64,000 bases of DNA, taken from the NCBI GenBank assembly GCA_013397435.1, contig VZRG01001634.1, positions 1-64,000 of the forward strand, given 5' to 3'. Positions 36,482 through 48,413 of the stretch are shown piece by piece. The notes under the pieces were generated by a model. That model saw only the letters and a program-made list of their open reading frames with translations, did not search any database and had not been told where the DNA came from. The stretch is from Erythrocercus mccallii. Taxonomy: Eukaryota; Chordata; Aves; Passeriformes; Dicruridae. Both the position numbers and the translations under genes were made by a program. The number at the start of each line of letters is the position of its first letter. Positions within the stretch are counted from its first letter, which is position 1.

Positions 36482-38086
36482 CTGTCTAAAGGGTTGATAT
36501 AATTTCCCAATATCAAAACTGAAAAAGTTTCTCATCTCTTAAAGTAAGTAGGCAAAGCAAACAGAAAAAAGAAATAACTCTATAAGCATACAAACAGCCT
36601 CTGATGGTTTTGTCTCAAAGCAAGATTTTTTTGTTGCCAGCATTTTCTTGAGCACACAAAGAATCAATCCTGAAAAACATCTCCATACTGCAAGAGCCAT
36701 ATCCAGAATTTTACACTTCAGGGGTAAAACTCGTTGATATCTCAGATACAATTTAAATTCTAGTAATAAAAGCAGATTAAGCACTCAGTATCCTTCTACT
36801 CATATTACCAGAAAAAAAATCCACACAGAACAATGTATTGTGGAATAAATCTCCGTATCAATAAAGTTTCTATATATTTAAATGCCACTCAGCAGAGATT
36901 ACCACCCGATGTTTTTCTCACCGCATTTCAGTGAGATTATAAAATATTCATACAAGACATGCAAAAATCCACTCTCCTCTGCAGAGAGCTTTGGAAGTAC
37001 AAAAATGTAGCCCAGGTGGGTAGAGGACACTTCCTCAACACCAGTTCAAGCTCAGCTCCCATCCCAGACAATCTGACCATAGGAACAAACTGGGACCTCT
37101 GGAAGGAAGGCAGCAGGAAAAGTCATGAGAGTGTGATGGTATCAAAATAGATCAACCAGCTAAGGCTGATGTTGAGTGCAGACAAGCCCATTAGCTTGAG
37201 GTAGCCAAGAAAGCACACAAATACCATCAAATCTCCAGAGAAAAGGCCTCCTTCAGTTATTACAACCTGGATTTCCTCTGGAGCTGGGCAGGCACACCAC
37301 CTTACACCAGCACTTCATGTCCTATTTCCTTGCTCTTTCACAGTGATCAGGACTCAGGCACATGAACTCTCTCTCATTCTAAAACCTCTGCACACAGGTG
37401 CCAGAAAAGCCCCAAAATCCTTGCAAAAGAGAATGGGTAGCTACATATATCACAATACATTTTGTAAGGGTAAAGTTCCAACCTACTGCCAATAGAAACA
37501 TGGAAAGCAAGCAAAGAGCAGTTTATATTCCCTGATATTCACGGGCTGCTGCAGCAGGATTTGTCCTCATCTTCCTCCTCCCCAGCGTTCCACTATCTTT
37601 CAATTATCCAGGTACCAAAGTATAAAAACCCTTCTATAATCAAGGAAAATACAAAAAAATTATGTCTCCTTTGCTACCTACATCTTCTTTCCATACTTCT
37701 TCCACTTCCAGAGTATTTTTCAATCAAGAGGCAATATAGCATGACCATAAAAATTATTACAGGCTCTTAAAAGACCCTCTTGGCTTTGGTAAGAGACTTT
37801 AAAATGTTAAATAATTTCTGTCAGTCTTCAAGTCATTAAAAACCTCTGGAAAAGATTCAAACTCTGTGCCTGGGAGAGAGAATTATTTCTGTAATTGAAA
37901 GAAGAACAGCAAAACACAAGTTCTTTAATAGACATGGACTCTGGGGAGATTAAACAATCAGCTATCTTGTCAACTCAAAATGTACACTTGGGCTGCTTTT
38001 TTCTGCATTTGTTGGTTTCAAGGTGAAAACTTATTATTTCATAAAATACAATTAGAGCATTTTGCATATGAAGTTCCACATCCCTT

Positions 38087-38100
38087 AAAAAAAAAAAAAA
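38087..38100. repeat. A14 homopolymer tract
   Basis: Fourteen consecutive A residues. No retroposed gene is recognised immediately upstream. Confidence 0.92.
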
Positions 38101-38689
38101 GTGTAGAAGTGATGAATCTTCACACACAGATTAATCCGTAGAGAGGGGAAATGGAAGGGAGTCTTCCTGCCAGCCTATAATGAATTTCGTACTCCCTACA
38201 AACTGCATGCATCTGCTTGTGAGACACTGTGAATTATTGTCACACCTGAAGCACAGAGCAGTTCATTTAAAGTGAATTTTCTTATCTACCTGGCATGGTT
38301 AAGTGGCTGCTGTGCAAAAAGCCACGTGTGGAAAGAAAGGTGTCTAAATGCAATGAGCCTCCCAGCAAAGGCATCCAGCAAAGAGACAAAATACGAGTCT
38401 GACGAGCAGCAGTCCTAGGATGGCATTACTGGGGCACCTCTCTGGCCTTTCAACACCTTCAGGTACTTGGCTGAATTTATTTGTCAGAAAGGTCCCTTGG
38501 TTTCCATCCCTCAAGCACAGCTCTTTGCTTCTCTCTGCTTCATCACCTCCATTCCAGTCTGGGCAGGCAGCTACAGAAATGATGAACAAAAACTGAACCT
38601 TTACCAGGTTCAGTGACAACTCACGTCAATTCTAGGAATCTTAGGCCTGGGGAGGTCATTTGCTTCCTTATTTTGCTGGGATTTTGTTA

Positions 38690-38770
38690 TGATGTTTGAT
38701 TTGGGTTTTTTTAGGTTGTGGTTTTTTTTGTTGTTTGGTTTAAAATCTTGTTTAAGTTGGTTCATAAAGC
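38690..38770. repeat. T/G-rich low-complexity stretch
   Basis: The plus strand is almost only T and G across this segment, with runs such as GGGTTTTTTTAGG and TTTTTTTTGTTGTTTGG. A similar stretch lies at about 51125-51320. Such skew can arise from old poly(T)/TG slippage. Confidence 0.75.
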
Positions 38771-39052
38771 CCTAAATAAATCACAAACCTTAATTTGTCT
38801 TTTCTAGGTGTCTTTCTAGTAAGTGTTCTTACTTATTGCAGTCTCAATCTCTAATCAGGTGTGCAGTCTGGGGTTTGCATTTATACACAGTTTCCATTGG
38901 CATTTACTGGAGCCATATTTGCAGAATCAAAGATTAAATGCAACCATTAATGGCTTGCCTGTTTTTGCTGGTTTTGCTCATTCACTGTTCATTCTCTGCA
39001 AGGCTGCTGTTGCATGATAGTGCTGATTCAGGGGATCAAAGCACTGTATCTT

Positions 39053-39081
39053 TATATATATATATATATTTATATATATAA
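39053..39081. repeat. (TA)n microsatellite
   Basis: A nearly pure alternating TA run with one TTT interruption at 39069-39071, about 29 bp. It is likely length-polymorphic and able to melt or form a cruciform. Confidence 0.95.
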
Positions 39082-42000
39082 AATTTAATTAAATTCAAGG
39101 TTTGTCTAGTGCTATTGCTCCACAGAGCTTTTTGTTCCTGCAGTAAATCCCTGCAAGACAGATACACAAATATTAGGAAGGTTTATAGGGTACAACTGTT
39201 CCTGTGTAACCAAATCCACTGGGCTGGGAGGTTTGGTGCCTGCTCTTCATCAACCAGCAAACACAGGGGGAGATTAGTTAGTGCAGAGAGACAAGCACAG
39301 CAGAAGTAATCAAAGCAAAGCGCCTCATGAAGGGCACTGCACAGTGTTTTAGGAGAACTTGAGCTCAGAATTCCTGTTTACCCTGTCTTTTGATATAAAA
39401 TACCAGCACAAGGCCTAAATCCCTATCCAAACCCTGTGTAAAATACTCTAAACTCCTACTGAAGTGAGCCCAACAGGAGCCTTGGACACAGCGAGCACAG
39501 CCACTGCCACCCTACCCCTTGTTTGATAAAGGACACTCACCCTGTGCTGCTTCTCCTTTATCTTTTTAGATATCAAGGCTACAACAACCATCAACAACAT
39601 TTGGCAAAGCCTAATGGCACAGATTATTCAGATTTCACATTGGCAAGTGTCAGCCCCAGACAGAATGAATCAGTAGCTTTATGTTTTATCTTGTCCTCGG
39701 GCTTTATAGCATATATGACTCACAGCATGGTGCTTGCAGAGCTGTTTCAGATTATTCAGGTCCCATGAGCCTATTTTAGCTGTTGTGTTACTGCTGGATG
39801 GCAGATTCTCAGGATATTCACTTTCCTGCAAAGGGCCATGCTCAGCTGCACTGCCAGAGTTGCCTTTCTCCCATCTAACAGTGATGGTCAGTGAGATCCA
39901 AACCTCTGATGAGAATTGTAGGAAGGAAAAGAAAAAAAAAAGAATCCTTACCAACATCTCTAAGCACCAGTGCTGCTCAGAGCAGCCTTTTTCCTTTGAG
40001 AAGAGCAGCCACAACTTTGAGAGTGCTGAGTGAATAGTGCTGCGTTTTGAGATGCTCCCTATTACACAGAATTGGTTTTAAGGCTGCTTTTGGAATAAAG
40101 GAAGGGGTCTAAAAGGGAAAAGGTTATTTGAGAAGAGGGAAAGTAATAATAGAAAACCAGACAGAATCTAATGAGATCTAAAAATAGAAATTAGAAGATG
40201 AAGTAGCAATATAATACCTAAAACTATTAGAAAATAATCTAAGGAGGATGGACAAGAGGAATATAGCAAAGGACAATTGGCAAAGAGATGGGCAATTCAG
40301 GGTTAGTAAAAAATTCAGAAAAGCTTCATTTTTATTATCAGTTCGTGATAGTAAAATGGAGGTGAGCTAAAATGTAGCAATAAAGGTAAATACATATGCA
40401 AAACACTGACTGTCTGGCAAAACTCATGCCAGGTAATAAACACATGCCAAGAGCAATCTAACTCTTGCTCATCAAGCACATGAACTGCACTAACACATCA
40501 CAGTTTGATCCTACCCCAGGTAGAAAGCTGATACAAACAAAGGCTCTATCAGGAACATTTCTCTAAATTCTTGCTGTAAAAGTTTCTTTGGTGAGACCTT
40601 AGTGGGTTTTATCTTCTTCACCAAGACATACGTGGCACACAGGTACAGACCCGCCCCTGCCTGCCCTCCTCCTGTGTCCAAGGTGGGTGTGCCTCCACTG
40701 CTGCTGCCCCCAGTGACTGCCCAGCTCTGAGCTCAGGGCAGGAACACTGACACTGACAAGCAGGACCTGCAGTTTCTGGCATGCCTTTCTTTTGCACGTG
40801 GCCCCAGCCTCCGTCCTTCCAGGCACCAATGGCCTGGCTCCATCTTCTTGATGCATCCTATATACATCTTATATCCTGCCTGCACACCTTGATGAGGTTC
40901 TCCTGAACCATCTCTTCCCAGGATTTGCCTGGAGTTATTATTGCTTACAACTCAGGTCAATTTTCTGAGTGCTGAGTGCTAGATCTGATGAGAAAGGTTT
41001 AATATTTTCAATGCTTTTCTGAATAAACTGAATTTTCCATGTAAGCCCAAGCCCTTTTCTTGAGTTTCATAATTAGAGACCGTACACACTCTAGTAGAGC
41101 TGATGAGGACAGGTTGTATTATTTAGGATCCAGTTGCAAGTCTCACTAGTCCTTACCACAGGCCTTTGACCTTTTGGATCTCTTACTGAGAGCCCTAATC
41201 TCAGGAGGTTGATTGTTCTGCCTGATCTCTTCCCCCAGCAGAAGCACACCCTGCTACAAACTGGATCAAACACCACAAATCCCCTGAAAGGAGCATGAAA
41301 CCCAAGACAGTCTGACAGAAGCTCTCTGCTAACCCGCTCTCACCAGCACCACCAAAGATCCTGTCTGACAGCTAATCAGCATTAGTTACCATAACTACAC
41401 TGTATGAATTACCTAGTGAAGGGAAAAGAATCCCCAGCTGTAAGTTACATTAAAACACAATAAATCCCTTATCAAAGTCATTATCTGAATCACTGATGCA
41501 GTCAAGTGCAAGAGGCATCTGATCTGTAAAAGGGATTTATCAAGCAGAATTTCAAGTCTTTAAGAAAACAGCATCAGCAGGAGCAGCCTCACAATGTAAA
41601 TCTCAACACAGAACACTCTCAGATATCAAGTAAACATTTTGCCAACAATTAGTTAAATTCAAAGAGGCAGGAATACTGAAGGCAGATAACCCTAACTATT
41701 TTCCTGCCCTTTAATAGCACAGAGGGCTTTGAAAGATTTATTTTTTCATTGCACTACATTGAATCAAGTCATGTAATTTTTGACAGGGCTCATGAAAGTA
41801 CAACTCCCATTCTCTCCCTCCCCAGCCAAAGCAGTGCCAAATTTCACTGCAGAGCTTTCTGAGGCACTGAGATGCACAGAGGAAAAGATGCTCAGCTTAA
41901 AAAGATAAATGCTTGTCACAAACAACTGCATTTCCTGCCCATTGTTTCCTCCCCTATTCATTAAACTTAGTGCTCTTCTTTTATCAAAATAGAAATTCTA

Positions 42001-45000
42001 TCATGGCAAACATGGTCCTAAAGTCTACAGTTACCAGATGTGAAAATGTCAATCTATTAAAAATGTGTGTACATAGTGCAGGAACTCCAGCCAAGCCACC
42101 AGGCTTTGTGTTTCTTTACTCACTCTTCTCCTGTAAAAAATGTGCTCTAGAAAATTGAAGTGTAAGTAAGAACTACCTACACCATGAGTGACTCATAATA
42201 AATAGGGAAAATGAGAGGTTTTCTCTTTGCATTCAGCAAATTAACCAGAAAAGAAGAAATCTGTTGTGATCCTAATAGAGCAGGTGCAATCCCAGGGAGA
42301 TTTCTTTACAGGTTTTTGAATCATAAAATGGTTAAAAAACAAACCAACCAACCAGAAAATTTTTCAGGTTTAGGAGTTTGATTAAAATGTAATGGAAAGC
42401 ATCTTTTAAAAATACTTTATTATTTTTCAATTAGGATCCCTCAAATCAGGATACTTCTACACTGAAGACAGACGAATTTTCCAGGAAGCTCTGCTGCCCT
42501 TCAGGTATTTGCTTATTTAACAGCTCCAGAAGCAGGGAAATATTGCATCCATCCCCATGAATCCAACCATGGAAATCTCTCCATTATCTAAAGTTAACCT
42601 GGGCTCAAAACTTAACCAATATCAGATACATTTCTATGTAGAGCACAGGATTCTCTGCCTGCTTCAAAGCTCTGGAGAGGAGCATTTCAGCATCAGTTTT
42701 TCATGCTCTCCAGTTCAGGACTGCTGAAGTTATTTAATACACTCACTTGGAAATTTTCAAAAGCATTTTCAGCTTTGGATTGAAACATCTCAATCTTATT
42801 TTTTTCAGGTGAAAAATAACAATTTAAAAGGTATTTGTTCAAGTGGCTCCCTTTTCTCAGGGAACAGAAATTATCTGTGTGGCAAATGAAGAGGGTAAGT
42901 TGATTTTTAGCAGTTAGGCCTGTGATTTGGCCAGGTTTCAGGCAAGACAGGAAAGCCTACACTTACAAGAGAATTATCTCCAGCAGCACATGTGGCATCT
43001 CAATCTTCCAAGCTATAACTTCACCTTCATATTTCTCAAAGTGAGCAAAAAAATAAAAAACCGTTTTATTGATGTAATCCATGAGATAACCCTCTGAGAA
43101 ATCCAATTGAAAGATTACTATTATTGAAGTTCCCAGCAGTTCAACTAGACACTTTTCAGAAGTGAATCTTGAAATTTCTCATCCTGTCCCTTTATTCTGT
43201 TAAGTGCCCATCGATTGAGACCATGATGTGCATCAAGCACAAAGGGTTAATTGCTGTGCATCACTTCTGCTTAAAATAATTCCAGCAGAAAGGGCAGCTG
43301 TAACAGCCTATTGTGTGCTCACTTTCAGGGAGTCTGAGCACATTTTCTGTGGAAACCGTGGCAATTTGAATGTTCCTGGCAAACAAAGAAATAATTACCC
43401 TTGCAGTCATTGAAATCAACTATGTGCACATGATGAAAAAAACCCCACAACTAGGACAAAAGTGTCCATTTCAGCCTTCTTAGACTGCAAGAAATTGCCC
43501 AAACTTAAGGTATAATCAGCTTCAGCAACAAAACTTGACAACGTTTTCTGTCGCTCCTTTTTTTCATTCTACTCATTCATTGCTGAAATACAGCTAAAAA
43601 TTCTGTGTAAAAGTAAGGCCTTTAACTACATGCAGGCATTTTAAAAGCTGCTTCTCTTGTGTGTTCTGGGAGTCAGAGACAGAAAAAGGAAAACAAAAGG
43701 AAGCTAGAAAAATGGAGAAAAAGGAGGAAAACTGAAAGGGTAGAATCTTCAGAAAAAAAGCCCCTACGCATAAAACTGTTTGTTGCTGGGTAGCTTGGGA
43801 AGCATTCCTGCTTGCTCACAGAAACAAGAAATCCCCCTGAAAGTGGGATCAATTCTAATGAAATTCATAAATCCCACGGAGCAGCTCGGAGAAGGCAGGG
43901 ACAGGCTGTCCCTGTGGTAGGACAAATGTTTGCAGAGTCTGGAAAGCAAAGATAATAACAACAGCAATAAATTACAGCCATTCCCAGCCTTTCTTGGGCT
44001 TATTCCTTTGCTCTGCAAACTTAAAAAAACCAAAGACAAATGTTTAGCTCTCCATCATTTCATTTGCAGTGATTCCTCCAGCCAAATCACAAAATATAAA
44101 CTGAGGAGCCAGAGAACAGTTGTCTCACTGTGAAATGCCAACGAGCACAGGGACTTTGGGAAGTACCACTGAAATCTACTGGAAAACCAGGCTTCTCCTA
44201 CCACTGCACAAATTCTGTTCAGCCAGTGTCTCTGCCTGAGGAGAATTTTCCCCCAGCTGACCCAGAATAACTTCTTGGCTGAGGATGAAGAGGAACCATC
44301 CTGCCACATTTGCAAAATCTTCCTGCTTCATCCTGACACAAGAAATTGCTGCCTGGTCCCCAGAGGATCAGGTGGTGCCCATCACTGGCCAGGAGGGCTG
44401 GTACCTCTGGAGCTCAAACCCCACATGTACACAAGGCTTCCTGCACAGAGGAGAAAGGTTTGAAGAAATGGTCAGGAAGAACAGAAATAATTTATTTTCT
44501 TGGGAGAAGCAATCGTGTGCAAATGATCTCCTTTGTACAATTAAAGTCTTTTTTTCTTAGCCTGCTAAGAAATGTAAAAGTATGGACAGCCTAACAAAAT
44601 GGTTAGCAGAGGGAATGGGAAATAATACAGTTTATTGTATTTCAGATTAGCTATGCTTTCACAAAAAGACTGCTCCAGCAGGCTGAACAAAACACCATTC
44701 CCTTGTGGGTTAGATAGGAGAAATTACCTTTTCAGGTTTTAAATTTAAGCCTAAATTTATGAAACACTTTAAAGATAGCATTTGCCAGTAGAGCCAGCAA
44801 AGCAGGAATGCTTCCAAGCTTTCAGAAATGTATATTTTAAAGGAGAAAAACCATTGGACTCGGCCTTTTCCATTGTTCCCACAGTTTTCTGTTTGGCAAC
44901 AGTTCAAAAAGGAATTGGCATAAGAAGATGTACAATCTGTTCTCCTTAAACAAGCCAAAGATTTTGCTTTTTTTCCTTCATCTTTGATATATAGGGACCT

Positions 45001-45040
45001 TTTGCAAAGGGAAGGGACAAAGCAGAGGACAGAGATCTTT
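39082..45040. other. Non-coding unique DNA
   Basis: No recognised gene, RNA or dispersed repeat. 40600-40860 is a GC-richer patch (open on the minus strand for 85 codons, no motif). The rest is AT-rich with scattered short frames. The overlapping plus-strand frames at 44275-44594 sit in another GC-richer patch and show no domain. Confidence 0.65.
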
Positions 45041-45072
45041 GTTTCTTTTCCTTTTTTTTTTTTATTGAACAG

Positions 45073-45363
45073 ATGAAACGCCTCTCATGTCCAGCAGCCA
45101 GCCCAGCCTGTCTGACAGTGGAATATGGCACACTGCATGTTCAGGACAAACGTAGTGTTATGTCCCCCAAGAACCCTTTGCTCTCCAGAAAACTCAGTTT
45201 GGAGATTTCTGGAGCCAGAAACAATGTCTTGATATTTCTAAGTCTTCGGAGGAAATGTCCCAATGCTTTTCTGAACTCTGGCAAACTTCTAGCATGTGCA
45301 ACATTCTGCAAGTTATGTAATCTACTACTGCTTTTTATCAGTGTTGAACTGACCACCTGCTGA
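45073..45363 (+). CDS. Uncertain 96-codon ORF directly after a strong acceptor-like site
   Basis: A pyrimidine tract (about 45040-45064, including T12 at 45052-45063) followed by ATTGAACAG ends at 45072. The very next codon is ATG, opening a 96-codon frame to a TGA at 45361-45363. The product would have several cysteines and a hydrophobic leucine-rich stretch near its C-terminus (about residues 81-90), but no known domain. No upstream donor or 5' exon can be assigned, and an antisense frame (45141-45356) overlaps. This could be a lineage-specific terminal exon or a chance pairing of a T-rich tract with a short frame; the latter is more likely. Confidence 0.15.
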   Translation: MKRLSCPAASPACLTVEYGTLHVQDKRSVMSPKNPLLSRKLSLEISGARNNVLIFLSLRRKCPNAFLNSGKLLACATFCKLCNLLLLFISVELTTC

Positions 45364-46049
45364 TTTCATCTGATATCCCTTAATTTTCCTATTGGTGGAG
45401 GAAAACAAAATGAACAAACTCTTCCCTCTTTCTGCCTCTCCATTATATTCCCTCTCAGCAACCCCCTTCCTACCCTAAAGGCTCTCCCTGTGTATCAGTG
45501 ATAGTGCTGAGGTTTCAGGATCTCCTTTATACCTTCCTATGTAGCTTTCCCAGCTATAACCAGAAGTCTATTGAGCAGAGGGAATCAGGAGTATGCATAG
45601 GATTCTGGATGAGTTTGATCTGTTCTACTCTTCTGACAATATATCCAACACATTATATATATTTTTAGGAGAGTAATGAGAATTGAGCTAATATTTTCAC
45701 CACACCATCCATCAGGGTGCTAAAATCTGATTCCTAATTGAAAGAAACAGCTCAGAAGCCATCATTTTATATGTACAGAGGGGATTATTTTCCTCTCATG
45801 TTCATCACATTTATCTACACAAGTTAGACCTGTCATTTCTTTTACTCACTGACTTCAGCTAATATAATTTCTCTACACTTCTTTCAGGTTGCCCTTTGTC
45901 ATTAATATACTGACATTCTATCAACAAACCATCTCCTGTCTATTCATTTTGCTTTCAGAATTATTTTGACCAAGATTATCTTGAAGAGCATATGTTAATC
46001 AGCACTGACTCAAATACAAGCCTCTCTCTAATAACAACACATGAAAACT

Positions 46050-46089
46050 GATCATCAATTTCTATGTTTGACCATCCATTTCTATGTTC
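46050..46089. repeat. 20-bp tandem duplication, 17/20 identical
   Basis: The unit at 46050-46069 and the unit at 46070-46089 share the core ATTTCTATGTT. They differ at three positions, one T-to-C, one A-to-C and one T-to-C. It is a local duplication old enough to have diverged. Confidence 0.9.
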
Positions 46090-46527
46090 TTTCCAATTTT
46101 TTATCCATGCAATGGCAAGGACATGCAACTTACAGCAAAGCAGCGGGCATCTTCATTCTTGAAGCTGCTTTAGTGAAGATAAATATTCAATATTAAGGTA
46201 ACCTGCATTATTGAGAATGCCCATATTCATTTCTTTTCCAGCTACTAAAAAAAAATAAAATTGACAAATCTGTGAGGCTTAACTGCCCTTACCAGAAAGT
46301 CTGCTATTTCTGCCTCCTATAGAGCCCATTTCTGCAAAGTGATCTCCTTTAGAGCCTGGTCAGTGGTTCTGGTCACAGGGTCAGTGGTTGATGTGCACTG
46401 ATAGAGGTTCAGTTTGCACCTGAGAGCCCAGCTCAAGAGCCACAAAACCAGGAAACAGAAAACACTGCAAGCACTTAAAGGGAAAAAAACAAACAGGAAT
46501 TACAGAGTCTTCCATACACCATACCAG

Positions 46528-46541
46528 AAAAAAAAAAAAAA
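46528..46541. repeat. A14 homopolymer tract
   Basis: Fourteen consecutive A residues with no recognisable retroposed sequence upstream. Confidence 0.92.
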
Positions 46542-47881
46542 GTAAATCATTAACATTTTCTTTTACTCTGTAGCTTTAATCCAGCTCCAGTTTTGTGTAC
46601 TAGACATTCATTAGCCGTGACAAATCTTTGATCTTGGTAACACAAAAATTGATTATTGTTCTTTTCCCAAAATACAAGAGAGAGCATCTGAAGTACCAGC
46701 AAAGTTTTCCAGTTTCCTTTAAATGTTGTCTGCCTTTTATTTCCAATTCTGAATGCAATGTTTAAAATTAATGAGTCATCATCCTAATACCACCAGCTGA
46801 AAGATCCATATAAACTCTTGCAGAAAGCCTTTGTGAAGTAGATGCTGGAGAGCAAGTGGGCCACTGACAATGGTCTTATCTTGGTGGGTTTTAGTTGAGG
46901 CTGAAGTTTCAGCAGATCTTACCAGGCTGGGCAAATCTGGTGATCACCCCAGCTCTGAGCTGCTGCACCGACAGAGCTGCAGGGACTTGTCTTCTCTGTG
47001 CTGGACAGGAATGCCTTTGGCAACAGCACAACACAGACATGCTAAACAAACTTTTCTGGGCCATTAGCAAAAGTGTGTCTCCAGCTTTGTTTAACTGGCT
47101 TTGGAAGTGAATCGACACCAATTGAATTAAATTTCAGTTAATTAAGTTTGAGAGCAGTGGAAGGATTAGCGTGAAGTAACTATTCCTCTTCAAAACATAA
47201 TTCAGATTATTCCCTTTAGCTTATGTCCTCCCCACACAAAGAAGTTATTTCTAAATCAACAACTCAAACCCCACTCAGCTGGACCTGGAAGAATATATGG
47301 TTTAGAAACACAATAATTCCATCAATTCCAACAACCCCACCTCTTTGCTTAAAGGTGTTCACCTCTAATTGAACTAAATTAGGCCTTATGCTTATTTTGC
47401 ATACTTTTCTCTCTCCCTTTGCACAGGAACTTCTACATTAGTATTCAGAGGAACCAGAGCTCTGTGTTGAGTGTTCCACTCTAGGGAACACAATTTGTAT
47501 CTTGTATTATTACCAGCACACTCAAATCCCTGTCTTTTTAAGAGAAATGCCCTAGTCAAAACAGAAATTCTGCTTTCCTGCAGAGATTATTAGGAGATAT
47601 CCTTTGGTCCATGCTGTGAAGCAGGGCTGATCACACCCTTGCAGCCTTCCCTTCCAGCCTCACATCTCCAGGAAATCACTGGAAAGCAGTTATTGCTCTA
47701 ATCACAAGTTTCAATAACCAGCCAAGCTTATGGCAGCTGCTGTACTAGAGTAAATATAAAGCCTTTCTTTAAAGTCTTCCATTAATAAAATCTGTTAGAA
47801 ACAAGAGGAAGAAAATCTGCATCTTCTGCAAGATTAAACTAGAAGTACCAAAACATCTTCAGCTCCTTTTGTCTTTGCAGA

Positions 47882-48409
47882 GCTGGAGAGAAAACTTTGT
47901 CAAATATCCGTGCCTTTAAAATGTATTTACCCAATGAGGAACATGAACCCAGGAAAAAAAATTCTAAATGCCAAGATCAATTTTTTAATGGAAGAGAAAT
48001 CAATCTGCCCCAAGCCTACCAGAAGCCACAGTCCTGTGGCACGTGGCAGAACCCTAATGGATGTTCTGGTGCCCACATGTCCAATCAGCCTGAATTCCTA
48101 AGCTTTTATGAGTCCTTCCTCTCTGGGCAGGCTGGTGCTGGTCCTGCACTGACAGCCCCTGGTTCCCCTGGAGCGCAGGTGTGTGAAGGCAGGGCTGAGG
48201 TGCAGCTGGAACACTCGGGTACTGTGCAGCCATCTGTGCAGTCTGGCAGCAACTGCTCCTCTAAATGTCTTCAGAATGCAGCACTGATGAGCCTTTTCAC
48301 TTCTGCACAGTGGGTGATAAGAGAGCATTTTACCCCAAGCTGTGGCCCAGATGTATTGGGCACTAAATGCATTACTTCTGTTTTGTTTTCATTTTGGAAT
48401 GAAAATTAA
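47882..48409 (+). CDS. Uncertain terminal-exon-like open frame ending in a poly(A) signal
   Basis: CTCCTTTTGTCTTTGCAG, a strong 3' splice-site match, ends at 47880. From 47882 the frame is open for 175 codons to a TAA at 48407-48409. AATAAA (48408-48413) overlaps that stop codon. The first in-frame ATG is at 47921 (162 residues). The product would be rich in S, N, P, Q and C, with a GAGPALTAPGSPGAQ-like low-complexity middle and no domain that I recognise. One antisense frame overlaps (48098-48328). The acceptor, open frame and poly(A) signal together look like a 3' terminal exon, of a non-coding RNA or an orphan gene. No partner exon is identified, and each piece is common by chance. Confidence 0.18.
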   Translation, partial: AGEKTLSNIRAFKMYLPNEEHEPRKKNSKCQDQFFNGREINLPQAYQKPQSCGTWQNPNGCSGAHMSNQPEFLSFYESFLSGQAGAGPALTAPGSPGAQVCEGRAEVQLEHSGTVQPSVQSGSNCSSKCLQNAALMSLFTSAQWVIREHFTPSCGPDVLGTKCITSVLFSFWNEN

Positions 48410-48413
48410 TAAA

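Larger units (their letters stand above)
31752..39052. other. Non-coding unique DNA
   Basis: No recognised gene. Contains a hairpin at 35549-35582, a long polypyrimidine tract ending in AG (36449-36481), an A14 tract (38087-38100), and a T/G-rich strand-asymmetric stretch (38690-38770). Plus-strand frames of 117-120 codons at 33547-33903, 34193-34546 and 34863-35225 have no motifs, and each is overlapped by antisense frames. A tRNA B-box-like word near 35957-35969 was checked and rejected. Confidence 0.65.
45364..47880. other. Non-coding unique DNA
   Basis: AT-rich sequence with a 20-bp tandem duplication (46050-46089) and an A14 tract (46528-46541). The stretch 46860-47110 is GC-richer with two overlapping plus-strand frames of about 65-70 codons and no motif. 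No gene is supported. Confidence 0.65.
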
